A stretch of 64,000 bases of DNA from Spinacia oleracea (GCF_020520425.1 NC_079490.1:121106715-121170714); one strand, 5' to 3'; positions 11,349 through 23,734 are shown, numbered from the stretch's first letter. Translations and numbers: made by a program. The notes: a model not told the origin generated them from the sequence alone.

Positions 11349-12163
11349 GGACCTAGATGTGATTCTGGGGATGGATTGGCTAAGTTTGTACAAGGCCAAG
11401 ATAGACTGTGAAAATTCAGAAAGTAAGTCTAAGGAACCATACTGGAAAATTGGTATCATATAGGCGTTTTGAGAAGTCCAAGAACTTTGGGGTGATCTCT
11501 GCGATGCAAGTGAGGAAATTGGTTAAGAAGGGGTGTGAATTATTTTTCTGTAGTGTCTAGGATGTAAGTAAAGAAGTTGGGGTGAAGATAGAGGATGTCC
11601 CAATTGTGAATGAATTAATGGATGTATTTCCGAGCGAGATTTCGGGTATGCCACCTGCTAGAGCCCTTGAGTTCACTATAGAGTTAAATCCTGGAACGGC
11701 ACCTATATCCAAAGCACCTTATAGAATGGCACCTCCTGAAATGAGTGAATTGAAGACTCGGTTGCAAGAGTTGTTCGATAAGGGGTATATTAAGCCTAGT
11801 GCATCACCATGGGGAGCTCTCGTGTTGTTTGCCAAGAAGAAAGATGGGAGTTTGAGGTTATGCATCGATTATAGGGAGCTAAACAGTGTAACCATGAAAA
11901 ACAAATATCCTTTGCCTAGGATAGATGACCTATTTGATCAACTGAATGGGGCTAGTGTGTTCTCAATGATCGATTTATGTTCGGGGTATCACCAGTTGAG
12001 AGTAGCTGAGAAAGACATACCTAAGACTGAGTTTAGGACTCGTTATGGTCATTATGAGTTTACAGTAATGCCTTTTGGGTTAACCAATGCACATGCCATA
12101 ATTATGGATTTGATGAATAAGATTTTCCACGAATTCCTAAATAAGTTAGTCATTGTTTATTGA
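11349..12163 (+). pseudogene. Gypsy protease end and reverse transcriptase
   Basis: The sequence opens with the Ty3/gypsy segment DLDVILGMDWLS. From 11582 there is a 193-residue open piece with the RT blocks [56 protein letters not shown] and [11 protein letters not shown]. The YxDD catalytic motif is present only out of frame: the reading frame slips at about 12155-12165, so the open piece ends LVIVY and IDDIL is read one base off. The 5' part of the element is missing because copia-1 begins at 11348. Confidence 0.92.
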
Positions 12164-13004
12164 TGATATCTTGATTTATTCAAAGAATGAGAAAGAGCAT
12201 GACGAACACTTGAGGATATATTGGAGACGCTTAGGAAGAATCTATTTTTATGTAAATGAAATGAAGTATATAAATCTTGAAGTCATTTCTGTAGAAGTGA
12301 CACCGACGGAATACTGATTTTATGACTAAATTGATCGAAAACTATGTTACGTAAGGGAATACATTTAAGAGAAGATTCGAATGGTCCAGGATCGTTAGAA
12401 ATCATTTGTTGTCTTGAAAATATGGAAGGAAATATATGAAATTGGTGAGAGAGTTAAGAGTTAAGATTTAAGCCCAAAATTTATACATCCATGAAAGGCG
12501 TAATGAGGTTCGGTAAAAAGGGAAAGTTGAGCAGAAGGAGTCTCTGTAGATCTTGCTAAGATCCAAGCTGTGAGTGAGTGGCCTACTCTAAAGAATGTGT
12601 CTGATATCCAAAGTTTCCTAGGCCTAGCTGGCTACTATAGGAGATTTGTGAGAGACTTTTCAAAAAGAGCTAGACCAATGACTAATCTGATGAAAAAGGA
12701 GTCGAAATTTGAGTGGAACGAGAAATGTGAGGAATATTTCCTAATTTTTAAAAGAACGTTTCACCTTCGCACATGTCTTAACACTGCCTGATGGAATGAG
12801 GGGTTTGAGGTGTATAGTGATGCTTCAAAGAATTGTTTGGGACGTGTGTTGCAGCAGAATGGGAAGGTGATTGCATATGTGTCGCGTCAATTGAAACCTT
12901 ATGAGGCTAATTACCCTACCCATGGCCTAAAGCTAACTACTATTGTGTTCGCTTTAATGATTTGGAGACATTACCTTTATGGGGCAACATGTAAGATCTT
13001 TACC
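12164..13004 (+). pseudogene. Gypsy RT end and RNase H, heavily decayed
   Basis: After the frameshift, sequence up to about 12560 is too damaged to read through. Two open pieces follow: 12570-12791 (EWPTLKNVSDIQSFLGLAGYYRRF, the RT connection) and 12810-13004 ([31 protein letters not shown], RNase H). The RNase H is cut after CKIFT by copia-2 and resumes at 23380 with DHKS. Confidence 0.9.
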
Positions 13005-14303
13005 TGTTAGGTTATGAACAATCCAATTTCATGCGGAAAAACCATAAATGCCAGAATCCAAATTAAATGCACATAATCATTTAGCATAATTTAGTGAACA
13101 CACTTTTTGATGCGTGCCTTCCCTAGCTTCTCCCGAACCGAACAAGAACAAGTTAGAACGCCAAACATCGTCCCTCAGTAGAAAGTCCACAGCACGTTCG
13201 GATCCGCCTTAGGTTCAACCAACTAGGATTTATTCTAAGGTATTATGATTTCGGGATCTCACTATTTATGTGATGAGCAAAGAGAATTGAATTGTGTTTC
13301 AATTGATGTGTGTTGTACATGTCCATAGGCCATGTATATATAGGAAATAGGAAAAACCCTAGGAGCCAAAACCCTAGCACGATTTAGGAAAGTTTAGGAA
13401 ATTATACCAAAAATCCAAAACCTTAATTGCCTTAATGATGGCCGGCTGCTTTTCTTGCATAGAAAGCAAGCCAGCAGCCTTGGCCTGCACACAAAGCCCA
13501 GTAGCGATGCGCTGTGCTTTGGCCCATGGCGCTGGCCAGCTGCGCTGGCCCTTGTGGTTGTGTGTGATGTGCCTTGGCCCATGGCGCTGGCCAGCAGTGC
13601 TGGCCCTTGTGGCTGGCGCGCTGTGCCACGGCCCACGAGTGATAGGTCGTTGCTTAGTGCAACGGTCCGTCACTCGTTTCGTGCTTCCGATTCGTTTTTC
13701 CGATTCCGAAATTTATTTTCGATTCCAACAATATTTACGTTTCCGATAATATTTCCGATTCCGATTCCGATTTCCGATTTCGAAAATATTTTCGATTCCG
13801 ATAATATTTCCGTTTACGGTAATATTTCCGATTCCAGTAATATTTCTATTTCCGATTAATATTTTCGATACGAAACATATTTCCGTTTCCGGCAATATCT
13901 TCGACTTCGATAATATTTATATTTCCTTTATGAACCATATTTCCGTTTCCGGTAATATCTTCATTTCCGGCAAATATTATTTCTTTGGTTTTTGACAGTT
14001 TGTTTAGCTCCCACTGAAACCAACATCCGTCATTTCGAATTTCCATAATTAGAGTATCTATTGAATATAATATTCAAATAAATACTTGATCTGTTAACGT
14101 ACTATTTGTGTGACCCTACGGGTTCAGTCAAGAGTAAGTTGTGGCATTAATTATATTAATTCCACTTGAACTGAAGTGGCCTCTAGCTAGGCATTTAAAT
14201 CACTTGATCTCACTGAATAATTAACTTTCTTAATTAATAGTGAACCGCATTTATTAGACTTAGCATTAAATGCAAATTTGGACCAATGGCATTATTTCCT
14301 TCA
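13005..14303 (-). mobile_element. 3' LTR of copia-2
   Basis: A 1.3-kb LTR that starts TGTTAGGTTATGAAC and ends GGCATTATTTCCTTCA on the plus strand. It is the same family as the copia-0 LTR. It has a GC-rich block at 13435-13660 and an ATTTCCGATTCCG array at 13680-13990. The purine-rich tract abuts it at 14304, so it is the 3' copy. Confidence 0.9.
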
Positions 14304-14318
14304 GTCTCCCACTTGTCC
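14304..14318 (-). other. Polypurine tract of copia-2
   Basis: On the minus strand this reads GGACAAGTGGGAGAC, directly followed by the LTR start TGAAGG. It has the position and purine content of a copia polypurine tract, which primes plus-strand DNA synthesis. Confidence 0.85.
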
Positions 14319-15165
14319 TTAGGGACAAGTGTGCATTTCCTAATTCCTTTGTCGCGCTATGCCTGCTCATGAACATAAGGTAAGACTGGTCATCCTTATT
14401 ACGTTCAGAAGTATTTCTCGGTATCAGAGTTGAACTGGTCAAATAAACATATAATCATAGTCTATGATTCATCTAAGCACGACCACACATTTTACAGTTT
14501 CTAGCTCTCCGAGTGGCCTTATAGAACTTTTGATATCTCTTCCCGATTTATGGGAAGACAATCCCAATCTTATGATCTTGAGTTTAGACTTTGTTTCATA
14601 TGTGATTACCCGAGCGCTGCCGTTATGGTCTCCTTTTACGGTGCGACGGTTGACCACGTCAAAGCAACCAGTTCTCAAACAAATAAGCTCAAATCACTCA
14701 GGTATTGAGGATTAGTGTCTAATAAGATAATGAAGTTTACTTATGACAGATTTTCATCTCTTACAGTAAAGTTTGATAGGTCTTGTCCGATACTAGTCTT
14801 GTCAAGTAAGTATCTATGCAAATGATTATGACATTGCCATGTCCACATAGTTCAAGAAACAAAACTACTAGTCATTTTTCATTCTAGTCGTCTAGCGTTG
14901 TCCATGCATCCATCTTTATAGAAAACTTCCGACTAGGGACCATTTTCAACTTTTGACATTCAAGTTCACTTGATAGACATTTCTTAATCACAGGACTGGT
15001 CTTGACAGTCTATCTTGAATATATTGTCAAATTGAAAGGACTCATCATTTAATAAAACCATAAAATTAAATGGAAGAATGAAGCTTAATTCATTTCTATG
15101 AATGGTTAACCTTAATGTTTTACAAAGTATTTCAAAACTTAAAACTTTAAAACATTAAAAGGACA
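14319..15165 (-). other. Copia-2 3' untranslated region
   Basis: About 850 bp of non-coding sequence between the RNase H stop and the polypurine tract. The open frames at 14464-14715 are on opposite strands, match nothing I recognise and are not called. This part shows what copia-1 lost at its 3' side. Confidence 0.7.
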
Positions 15166-16254
15166 TCAAATCCATTCTCCAAAATGCTTGATTCCCATAG
15201 CTTCTTTGTGCGAGTTGTGTTTTGCTTGTGGCAGAGGTTTTGTCAATGGATTTAAGATGTTGTCATCAGTTCCAATGTTGCTTATTTTGACTTCATTTCT
15301 TCCAATGAACTCTCGTAGAAGGTGAAATCTACGAAGTATATGTTTGACTCTTTGGTGGTGTCTAGGCTCCTTGGCCTGTGCAACAGCTCCCTTATTGTCA
15401 CAATATAGAGCTACTAGTCCTTTAATGGAGGGGGCTACAGCAAGCTCACCAATGAACTTCCTTAGACAAATTGCTTCCTTTGCTGCTTCATGTGCATCAA
15501 TGTACTCTGCTTCAGTTGTAGAATCTGCAATAATGCTTTGCTTGGCACTTTTCCAGCTTACTGCTGCTCTGTTGAGGCAGAAGACAAACCCAGACTGTGA
15601 TCTGAAATCATCTTTGTCGTTTTGGAAGCTTGCTTCCGTATAGCCTTTAATAATCAATTCATCATCTCCACCATAGACCGGGATATCATCTTTGTGCCTT
15701 TTCAGGTACTTTAGAATGTTCTTGGCAGCAGTCCAATGTGCCTCTCCTGGGACTGACTGGTATCTACTCGTAGCACTGAGTGCATACGAAACATCCGGGC
15801 GTGTATATATCATAACATACATTATTGAACCAATCAATGATGCATATGGTATCCCACTCATTCGTCTTCGCTCATCTAGTGTTTTTGGACACTAAGTCTT
15901 GCTAAGAGTCATTCCATGAGATATGGGTAGGTGACCTCTTTTGGAGTCAGCCATATTGAACCTATCAAGTACCTTATTGATATAAGTAATTTGACTAAGC
16001 CCAATAATCTTCTTCGATCTATCCCTGTAGATCTTGAGGCCCAGTATGTACTGTGCTTCTCCTAGATCATTCATCGAAAAACATTTTCCAGGCCAATTCT
16101 TTACTGAGTTCAACATGGGTATGTCATTTCCGATAAGTAATATGTCATCGACATAAAATACTAGGAAAGCAATCTTGCTCCCACTAACCTTCGTGTATAC
16201 ACAAGCTTCGTCTGCGTTTTTTATGGAGCCAAAACCACTTACTGCTTCATCAAA
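15166..16254 (-). pseudogene. Copia-2 reverse transcriptase C part and RNase H
   Basis: Two open pieces (16254-15892 and 15861-15166) in the same order as in copia-1. They hold the RT YVDDILLIGNDIPML motif, SGIPYASLIGSIMY, TRPDVSYALSA, then the RNase H TEASF, TTEAEYI and LYCDN blocks and the full C-terminus MGIKHFGEWI. In the TDASF-type block the catalytic Asp is replaced by Glu (TEASF). A stop near 15893 separates the pieces. The upstream side is cut by the CACTA left end at 16255 within the segment FDEAV. Confidence 0.9.
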
Positions 16255-16740
16255 CACTAGTACATAATTGACTTTATGTAACACGTGTTGGTAACATTTG
16301 TTTAGAATGTAACACCTAATATACCACTTTTAACATAAGTAACATTATAAATTAACACTTTTAAAATAGGTAACGTTTTATGGTAGCACTACAAAGTGTT
16401 GCCTTATTTTTTTGAAATTTTTTTAAATATTTGGAATCGGAAAAATAAGCGGTAATGCCAAATTTCCCAATTTATCAAAAAAGTGATTTTTAGCCGCCAA
16501 AGAGAAAAAAATTAGAATTTAGGCAAAATTCTAAAACCTTGATAACCGCCAGACCATTTAGAACACAAAAAAAATAAAAAATGGAATCTCTCTTAAAAGT
16601 TTCCTCTTCCCAAATAGAGGCAACAATAATCCCTTAGGTTTAGTTTTTCAGAAAAACCATTTCCGTCGCCTCGATTTCATCAGAAAACCAGTTAGCGAAT
16701 TGATATCTAAGAAAAACCAGTTATCAGAAAAACCAGATCA

Positions 16741-16895
16741 TGATCTTGGGTTCCATCGAATTTGCGCTTCGATTTTCAGGTAATTTCTAATTTGTACGTG
16801 GTGGGTGTTTTAAATTTTTGTTATTTAATCATTAATTTTCAAGAATCTATGTATTGTTAATCTAGATTATAGCGTTTAAATATTTTGATTGGATT
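16741..16895 (+). repeat. Duplicated block copy 1 inside CACTA
   Basis: Contains CTTGGGTTCCATCGAATT, a TTTTCAGGTAATTTCT junction, then a long similar stretch ending ATCTAGATTATAGCGTTTAA. The copy at 18150-18295 has the same order of words with small differences. The CAG/GTA junction looks like an exon edge followed by an intron, which hints at captured host gene sequence. I cannot name the source. Confidence 0.75.
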
Positions 16896-16899
16896 CTCA

Positions 16900-19800
16900 A
16901 CCGTTATTGGCTTTAGTCATTGATTACTACCTTATTTTCTACCATCAAATCCATGAGCGATTAATTTCTTCAATGGCTTAGGCCCTAAATCAACAAAAGA
17001 AAAATTCATGGTCCCATATTCAATACCATAACTCTAATAGCGCACTAGTGCATATCAATTATCTAATACGCGGTAGTCAATTACTGGCGGGAATCTTCAG
17101 ACTGGTGGGTTGGTGGATTCAGGCCATGGTTTGCGATTGTGCAGGCTGATGGGCGGTGGCGATGATGGGGGAGAGGTGTGATGAAGGAAGGAGACTAGGA
17201 GAGAGAAAGAAGTCTAATGGGAAATTGCTTGGCCGTTTGTCACTTGAATTTTCCGATCATTGATTTTCCCAATTAGGTAACTGAATTTGTTTTCGTAGAA
17301 TTTGCATCTCCAAACTATTCATTAATGGAGTATTGCCACTTCCTTCAAATTTTTCATACTCTCTTATTTGAATTTATATGTTTTATCAATTGATTTTTCT
17401 GCAATTGAATATATACCGAGTAGTTTAGTTTAAAGGCCATGTTAACTGTTGTCGGTCCACATTATCTGATTCCTAATATAAACTTTATGTAGAGAAATTA
17501 ATAGTTTGTTAAATTGTTACTATAGTACTATACTAAGGCTTGATAAAAGTGGGTATGTCATGAAGATTCAATGTTGTCCAAGGTTACCAATTGATTTCCT
17601 TTTAATTGCAAAGACTATGGGTTACATATATCATGAGCCTTACCACGGATCAAGTGGCCAGTGTAAGCCTGTAAGCTGTTGGTTTTGATGTTTATGGGTT
17701 TGTGATCACAAATGTTTTTGTCCTTAATTTTGACATATAGGAACTGTTATAATGTGAATGATACAACTAATTTTAATAACTTGACCAAATCGTGTGTTCT
17801 GTTTTTCTAAATACATGACACAAGCTTAATACGAAGTATTTTAAAGGACATCTTAATGTTTTGAGCTAAGTTTCTTAATTTTCTCTCTAGTTTTAGGTCA
17901 TGAGTTCCTGACTCGTTGCTGCAATCGGGTGATTTTGATGGATCATTTCTTCATGGGACAATGAAAGTACAGCTGGTGGGCCATATGATGGTTATAATTA
18001 CAAAGATGCAGAGGAGGACATACTTGTTTATGAACCTCATAGGATCTGGATATACTTCTTTTCTCCTTTATGTTACCTGAGATCAGTTTGGCATATTTAT
18101 TTCCTGTTGTGATCAACAAAGTCGTTTGAATCACTCGTCGTCTCGCTCTTTATCTTGGGTTTCATCGAATTCCCACTTCCAATTTCAGGTACTTTCTGAT
18201 TTATGGTGGGTCTTTTTAATTTATTTTGGTTGTTTAATAATTATTTTCAAGAATCTATGAATTGTTACAATCTAGATTATAGCGTTTAATTGAAATATTC
18301 TCCAGATAATAAGGAAATGAATTATTGAACCTATTTGTTTGACTGGTTGTTGGGAATTCATTCATTTTTTATAGTTTAATGACTTCTTATTGCTATGTGA
18401 TACAGAGAATATAAATAATTGGGGTGGGGTGAGGTTGGGTTTAAGGATTTTGAATTTCAGATAGAATTTGCACCTGAAACTTGATATTTTATGTAGCTTG
18501 AGTGGTTCGTTACCTAGTTGTTAGGATTTTGATATGTTTTTTAGTTTGATTATTATTCTAATACATTCTGTTGTATAAGCTTGAGTGACATTTCTGCATC
18601 AGTTAGGGTGGACTCTGCATCAATGACGTAGTATATCATTAAAATTTGGAAATCAATAATTCGTATTACTTAGGGAAAATTGGAATTGGAAATTATGATT
18701 AGGGTTATCTCATTTTGGCTTTTTTGTTGGATGGGAATTTAACAAGTCAAATTATACAGGTAAGATTGATAGTTACTTCTTGTATAAATCCAATCACCAA
18801 GATTATTTACTATTGTTTGTTGATCTAATTTTCTTCTTATAACAGTCCATCTTACATGTTTTATTTAGATTTTCATTTGCTAATTCTATTGCCTTCATCT
18901 TTTGTAAAGTTGTCAAAAAATTGATTCATAGTATAACAAAGGAAAAAAATTCACAGTGGCCATTATTTTGACAGGTTCAGGTGCTTACCGTTCGTGAAGA
19001 CTGTCAGCATCTCTAGTAAGATACTCGATTTGTAGTATCTTTTTTACATTACTAGGTTTATGATGCAACCATATTGATTTCAGGAATAAGATAACTCATT
19101 TCACTTTTTTCATATAACCCCCCCCCCCTTCCTGATTTATTCTGATGAAGTCTGATTTCTCGACCCAAGGATTCAGGTAGTCAACATTGTTGATGCCCTC
19201 AAACTTGTATAACTGTTTGAGGGTAGATCAGTGGCATATACATTATTTTGTAGCTCCATCTTACAATGTTTTCCTAAATCATATTATATGACTTGTAATA
19301 TTCTAAAGGGTGTATAATTTGTTTCATATGTATGGTTAATCATACCTACTAAAGCGAGCATGTTTCAAGCTTCGAGCAGTAGGTAAACTTAGTTTATATT
19401 GCTTCACAAAAAAGACAAAGTTTCATGTACATAAGGTATTTGTTGCGTGGCTCCAGGCTTTATTTGTTTAAAAGATTAGTCTGATGGTCTTTGGAAATCC
19501 AAAATGAATGTATGCTATGAAAAATAGTTTGACTCGGTGGATCTTGAAGAAGAAGTGATTATATCTCCACTTCTTTCTAGCAGTGGATTTTTACAATTTT
19601 TTATTTTTTATTTTTTAAATTCTACTAGCAGCAAATTAACCATATTTATAATGGAGTTTTAATGAACTGAATTCTACTTTGTCCAAAGAGTATATGAAAA
19701 GTGGGAGAGCTAATGGGAAAACTGATGGTTATATCTTTGGGGTTCTGGATTTCTTGTTCTAGAGGTCTTGAATGGAAAATGTCCAACAGATGCCTATTTC

Positions 19801-21660
19801 ATTGATAAGGGTCTGTGTACTGTTCGTTGGATATACAATAACTTTCAGCTATTCATGTTCTTAATTGTTTAGATGTTCATGTTCGCATGGGAAGCTCTCT
19901 GGTGGAATTTTGTTGTTCATTATTAGGATTGAACTAAATTGAGTATCTGCGAAATTTCAAGTTGGTAAGAAACTTTGTTTGTACTCTTTATGGTAATTGA
20001 TTCTTTTCTTGGCTGAATCTTTTAGCAACGTAAATTAGTTCTTGCTTAAATCTTGTTTATCTGATTATCAATACTAAACTAAAAGGTAAGGAATTATGTC
20101 ACGGGATTTAGTAAAGAAATTATATCAGCATTTATGTGCTTATATGAAAATTTCTCTACTACGGAGTATAAATTATCGTACTTTACCATCCGACCTTATT
20201 AATTGATGTTGTCTTCCACATATATTCATATTCTTCTTTGGAGATAATGAGCTTTAATGTAGTTATTGGTCTTAACACCTCCTTATGGAGGAGAAACAAA
20301 TACACCCAACAATCAATGTTGTTCCCAAGTTCACTCGTCCCATGGGTTACAGATTTAATTTATAGTCGACATCTAGACTTTATGATGGTGCAAAGCTGTA
20401 AAAAATTCTCCCCACCCCCTTAAAAAGTGAAAAAGAAAGAAGAGAAAAGGTAGACAGAAAAAGAATCTGTATATGAAGACCATCTTAACCCTTAACACTG
20501 GTGTGGATAATCTTGATATTCTCATTTGGTTGTTCTTGCAGTTGTTTATCACTGTCTTAACCCCATAACTGCAATGTTGATATTTTTCATTGGTCATCAT
20601 GTGGCAGTGTTTGGCTATCATGGAGCAAGATAATTTACTAATTCAATCTTCAGTTGGTTGTACGACCTTATTTGCTCTCGTGCTTACATAGTCATGGTGA
20701 ATTCGGGACTCAATAACATATTTTGATGCTTTGGAGAATTCATGAGCAACCTAAGAGAGTCTCTTCGCCATACGATACTCTGGGCCTGCAGCCTGCAGGT
20801 AACTAACTAGATACTATGTAGGTATTTGTTATTAAATGCTTGCCCCTTTTGTTGTTATGCAGCCTGCACTCTAAATATTTTATTATTTTCTAATAACAGG
20901 TAGAAATACAATTTAACATTCCTAAGTAGCTTGAGAAGGCTAAGAACAAAAAAAGCTGATATTATAATCTAACTTATCGAATAGGTAATCAAACGCCTGT
21001 CATTTTGACCTGCCTAAATCAGAGTTTATGACTTCCTAAGACTGCATATTAGGCAAATAATCCAAAAAGTCCCTGTATAGTATATCAGTGTTTGGTATCA
21101 GGCTTCTTCCTTCTCTTCTTACTCTCATTTTGAATTATAAGCAGCAGATTATGGATGTTAACTTCAATTCTTGTAATGCAATGTCTTGGTTGTGCTTTAC
21201 ATGATTATGGATGTTGGATCTTACTAATTTTATACTTCTTATAGGATCAAGATGATGGATTGGATCGGATAGCAAATGAAGATTAAAGTTGACATTGAGA
21301 ATCATGCAGACGTGTAAGGGAAACCAGTTGAAGATGAAAAGGTAGAAGACATTTAGTTTTGGATTATACATTTTAGTTTAGGATATGATCATTTGCTTTT
21401 ATTTTGAACATAATAATGTAATTTTCATATATAGTACATCAAATACTATTCTTTTAATTTGTTAATTTGTTAGGGAGTGGGTGTGCTCCCTTCCTTTAAT
21501 TGTTTCCTTGTTTGGAACTTATTTTGTGTACGTACTATCTTTTGGTAATAAAATTGCTATTTTACCAAAAAAATTATAAATTTATTATTTATTTTAAATA
21601 TTATTATTATTATTATTTATGAACCAATTTTTTAATATTTGTTAAATTATTATATTTAAT
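16900..21660. other. CACTA interior, no recognisable protein
   Basis: AT-rich sequence with no long open frame and no transposase (TNP-type) motif. A run of ten C occurs near 19121-19130. It may hold captured exons (see the duplicated blocks), but no frame longer than about 80 residues is open and none is recognisable. Confidence 0.6.
18150..18295 (+). repeat. Duplicated block copy 2 inside CACTA
   Basis: Direct repeat of 16741-16895 about 1.4 kb downstream: CTTGGGTTTCATCGAATT, then TTTCAGGTACTTTCTGATTT, then TCTAGATTATAGCGTTTAA. The spacing and divergence suggest a duplication that took place within the element or its source gene. Confidence 0.75.
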
Positions 21661-21670
21661 GAAAAGCATT

Positions 21671-21941
21671 CACTACAATTTTTTTTACCATTAACGACGG
21701 GAAATCCCGTCACTAAAGGCCAATAATTGTTGATTAATGACGGGATTTCCTGTCGCGAACCCGTCATAAAAAGGGGCCGTCGTTAATGAAAAATCTCATC
21801 GTTAACCCGTCATAAAAGACATTTGCGACGGTTGTTCCCGTCTTTGTTTGGTTGTTAATCCCGTGGCAAAAGCCTTTGCGACGACGGGGTTTTTGACCCG
21901 TCGTAATTAGGTTGTCGTTAAAGATACAAATTCTTGTAGTG
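21671..21941. mobile_element. 271-bp CACTA-type MITE
   Basis: The ends read CACTACAA and TTGTAGTG, with a 3-bp duplication ATT on each side (21668-21670 and 21942-21944), which is the hallmark of the CACTA superfamily. The interior holds repeated GACGGG / CCCGTC words in both orientations and would fold. It sits inside the right side of the larger CACTA element. Confidence 0.93.
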
Positions 21942-22377
21942 ATTAGTTTGCAAGTGTTACAATAGATATTAAAAAGTGTTAAATATGTAATGTTACCTAA
22001 GAATAGAAAAGTGTTCCTAAATAATGAACAAGGTGTTACGTTATATGGTGAAAAGTGATACCTACGATTCAATAAAATGTTACTGTAAATCAAAAGATGA
22101 TATAAAAAAGTGATACTAATGGTTAAAAAGTGTTACCTAAGATATTACGAGTAACACTTTTAAAGTGCTACAATAGGAATGGAAAAGTGTTACATAAAAT
22201 TATTTTTGGTAACACTAGTAAAAGTGTTATCGTATGTTATTAAAAGTGTTACCTAATAGAATAAGTAGCACGAGCAGATGTATCACCCATAAAGTGTTAC
22301 CTATTATCTATGGGAACACTTTACCCCCTTTATGTAACAGTTTTTGGGTGTTACCTAAAGTTAATTATGTACTAGTG

Positions 22378-22769
22378 ATTAAAACGTATATTTCAGCTCC
22401 TTGATGCTTGCTTTAATCCATAAATGGATTTCTTAAGCTTGCATACCTTTTTAGCATTCTTTGGATCCTCAAAACCCTAAGGTTGTGTCATAAACACATT
22501 TTCTATTAAAACGCCATTTAAGAAAGCGTTTTTGACATCCATCTGCCATATTTCATAATCGTACTATGCAGCGATTGCTAACATTATCCAAATAGACTTT
22601 TTCATCTTAATCCACACCGTGGACTTGCCTGTATCCTTTTGCAACCAATCTAGCTTTGAAAACTTCTAGTTTCCCGTCCTTGTCCTTTTTCAACTTGAAA
22701 ACCCATTTGCTTCTTATGGCTTGGTAACCATCTGGAAAATCGACCAAATCCCAAACTTGGTTTTTGCTC
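22378..22769 (-). pseudogene. Copia-2 reverse transcriptase N part, fused to LTR
   Basis: Reads KNQVWDLVDFPDG, RSKWVFKLKKDKDG and ARLVAKGYRQVHGVD, the start of the copia RT, followed by damaged sequence up to the CACTA right end. At about 22765-22775 it runs straight into LTR sequence, so the open frame at 23023-22607 is a chimera of LTR repeat and RT. Confidence 0.88.
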
Positions 22770-23374
22770 GTTGCTCGTTTCGTTTTTTGATTTCGGAAAA
22801 TATTTTCGATTCGAACAATATTTACGTTTCCGATAATATTTCCGATTCCGATAATATTTTCGATTCCGACAATATTTCTGATTCCGATAATATTTCCGTT
22901 TCCGATAATATTTTCGATTCCAGTAATATTTCTATTTCCGATTAATATTTCCGATACGAACCATATTTCCGTTTCCGGCAATATCTTCGACTTCGATAAT
23001 TTTATATTTCCGTTATGAACCATATTTCCGTTTCCGATAATATCTTCATTTCCGGCAAATTTGTTTAGCTCCCACAGAAACCAACATCCGTCATTTTCGA
23101 ATATCCATAATTAGAGTACCTATTGAATATAATATTCAACTAAATACTTGATCCGTTAACGTACTATTTGTGTGACCCTACGCGTTCAGTCAAGAGTAAG
23201 TTGTGGCATTAATTATATTAATTCCACTTGAACTGAAGCGGTCTCTAGCTAGGCATTCAGATCACTTGATCTCACTGAATAATTAACTTGCTTAATTAAT
23301 ACTGAACCGCATTTATTAGACTTAGCATTAAATTCATTAAATGCAAACTTGGACCAAGGACATTATTTCCTTCA
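22770..23374 (-). mobile_element. Partial 5' LTR of copia-2
   Basis: Matches the right-hand half of the copia-2 3' LTR: the ATTTCCGATTCCG array (22790-23050), GTGTGACCCTACGCGTTCAG, and the CATTATTTCCTTCA end. The other half of the LTR, the PBS and the leader are deleted. The TTACC duplication follows at 23375. Confidence 0.9.
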
Positions 23375-23734
23375 TTACCGACCATAAAAGTCCAAAAATT
23401 TGGCAAAAAGGTCCAGTTTAATCTTGGGAATAACATTGAAAATGAGTACTGCTTTCCACCATGCAACCGATGGTCACACTGAGAGGTCTAACCAAGCAAT
23501 GGAAGATATGTTGAGAGTCTGTGCTATTGACTTCAAGGGTATTTGGGAAAACCACCTAGATTTGATTGAATTTCCTTACAACAATAGTTACCATGCGAGC
23601 GTTAAGATGACACCTTTTGAGGCATTGTGTGGAAAGAAGAATAAAAGTCCCACTTGCTGGAATAATTTTAATGAAAATATAGTATTGGGGACAGAATTCG
23701 TTGAAGGAGAATTATCCAAAGTTATTCCCTGAGA
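23375..23734 (+). pseudogene. Gypsy integrase C part
   Basis: Resumes with DHKS of the RNase H region and then jumps to the integrase, so most of the integrase core is deleted. Visible motifs are STAFHHATDGHTERSNQAMEDMLRVCAIDF and, after a spacer, EFPYNNSYHASVKMTPFEALCGKK, the part around the catalytic Glu of gypsy integrases. The Glu of DGHTER is present, but the upstream Asp residues are not in the window. Frame breaks follow. Confidence 0.92.

Larger units (their letters stand above)
16255..22377. mobile_element. Non-autonomous CACTA element (6.1 kb)
   Basis: The terminal inverted repeats start CACTAGTACATAATT at both ends and match at 28 of 30 positions (16255-16284 and the complement of 22348-22377). 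Many copies of GTGTTACCT / AAGTGTTAC words in both orientations lie within about 130 bp of the left end and 430 bp of the right end, as expected of CACTA subterminal repeats. The element interrupts the copia-2 RT between FDEAV and SWN. No transposase frame is visible, so it depends on a partner element. The flanks are AAA on the left and ATT on the right, not a clean 3-bp duplication. The interior carries gene-like exon/intron sequence with a duplicated block. Confidence 0.88.
13005..23374 (-). mobile_element. Copia-2, deleted Ty1/copia element inserted in gypsy
   Basis: The element is bounded by TG...CA LTR ends and by a perfect 5-bp target duplication, TTACC at 13000-13004 and 23375-23379. 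Removing it rejoins the gypsy RNase H (CKIFT next to DHKS). On the minus strand it comprises a partial 5' LTR (23374 to about 22770), an RT fragment (22765-22378), a 6.1-kb CACTA insertion, the rest of RT/RNase H (16254-15166), a 3' untranslated part, and a full 3' LTR (14303-13005). Leader, gag, protease and integrase are missing through an internal deletion at about 22770. Confidence 0.92.
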
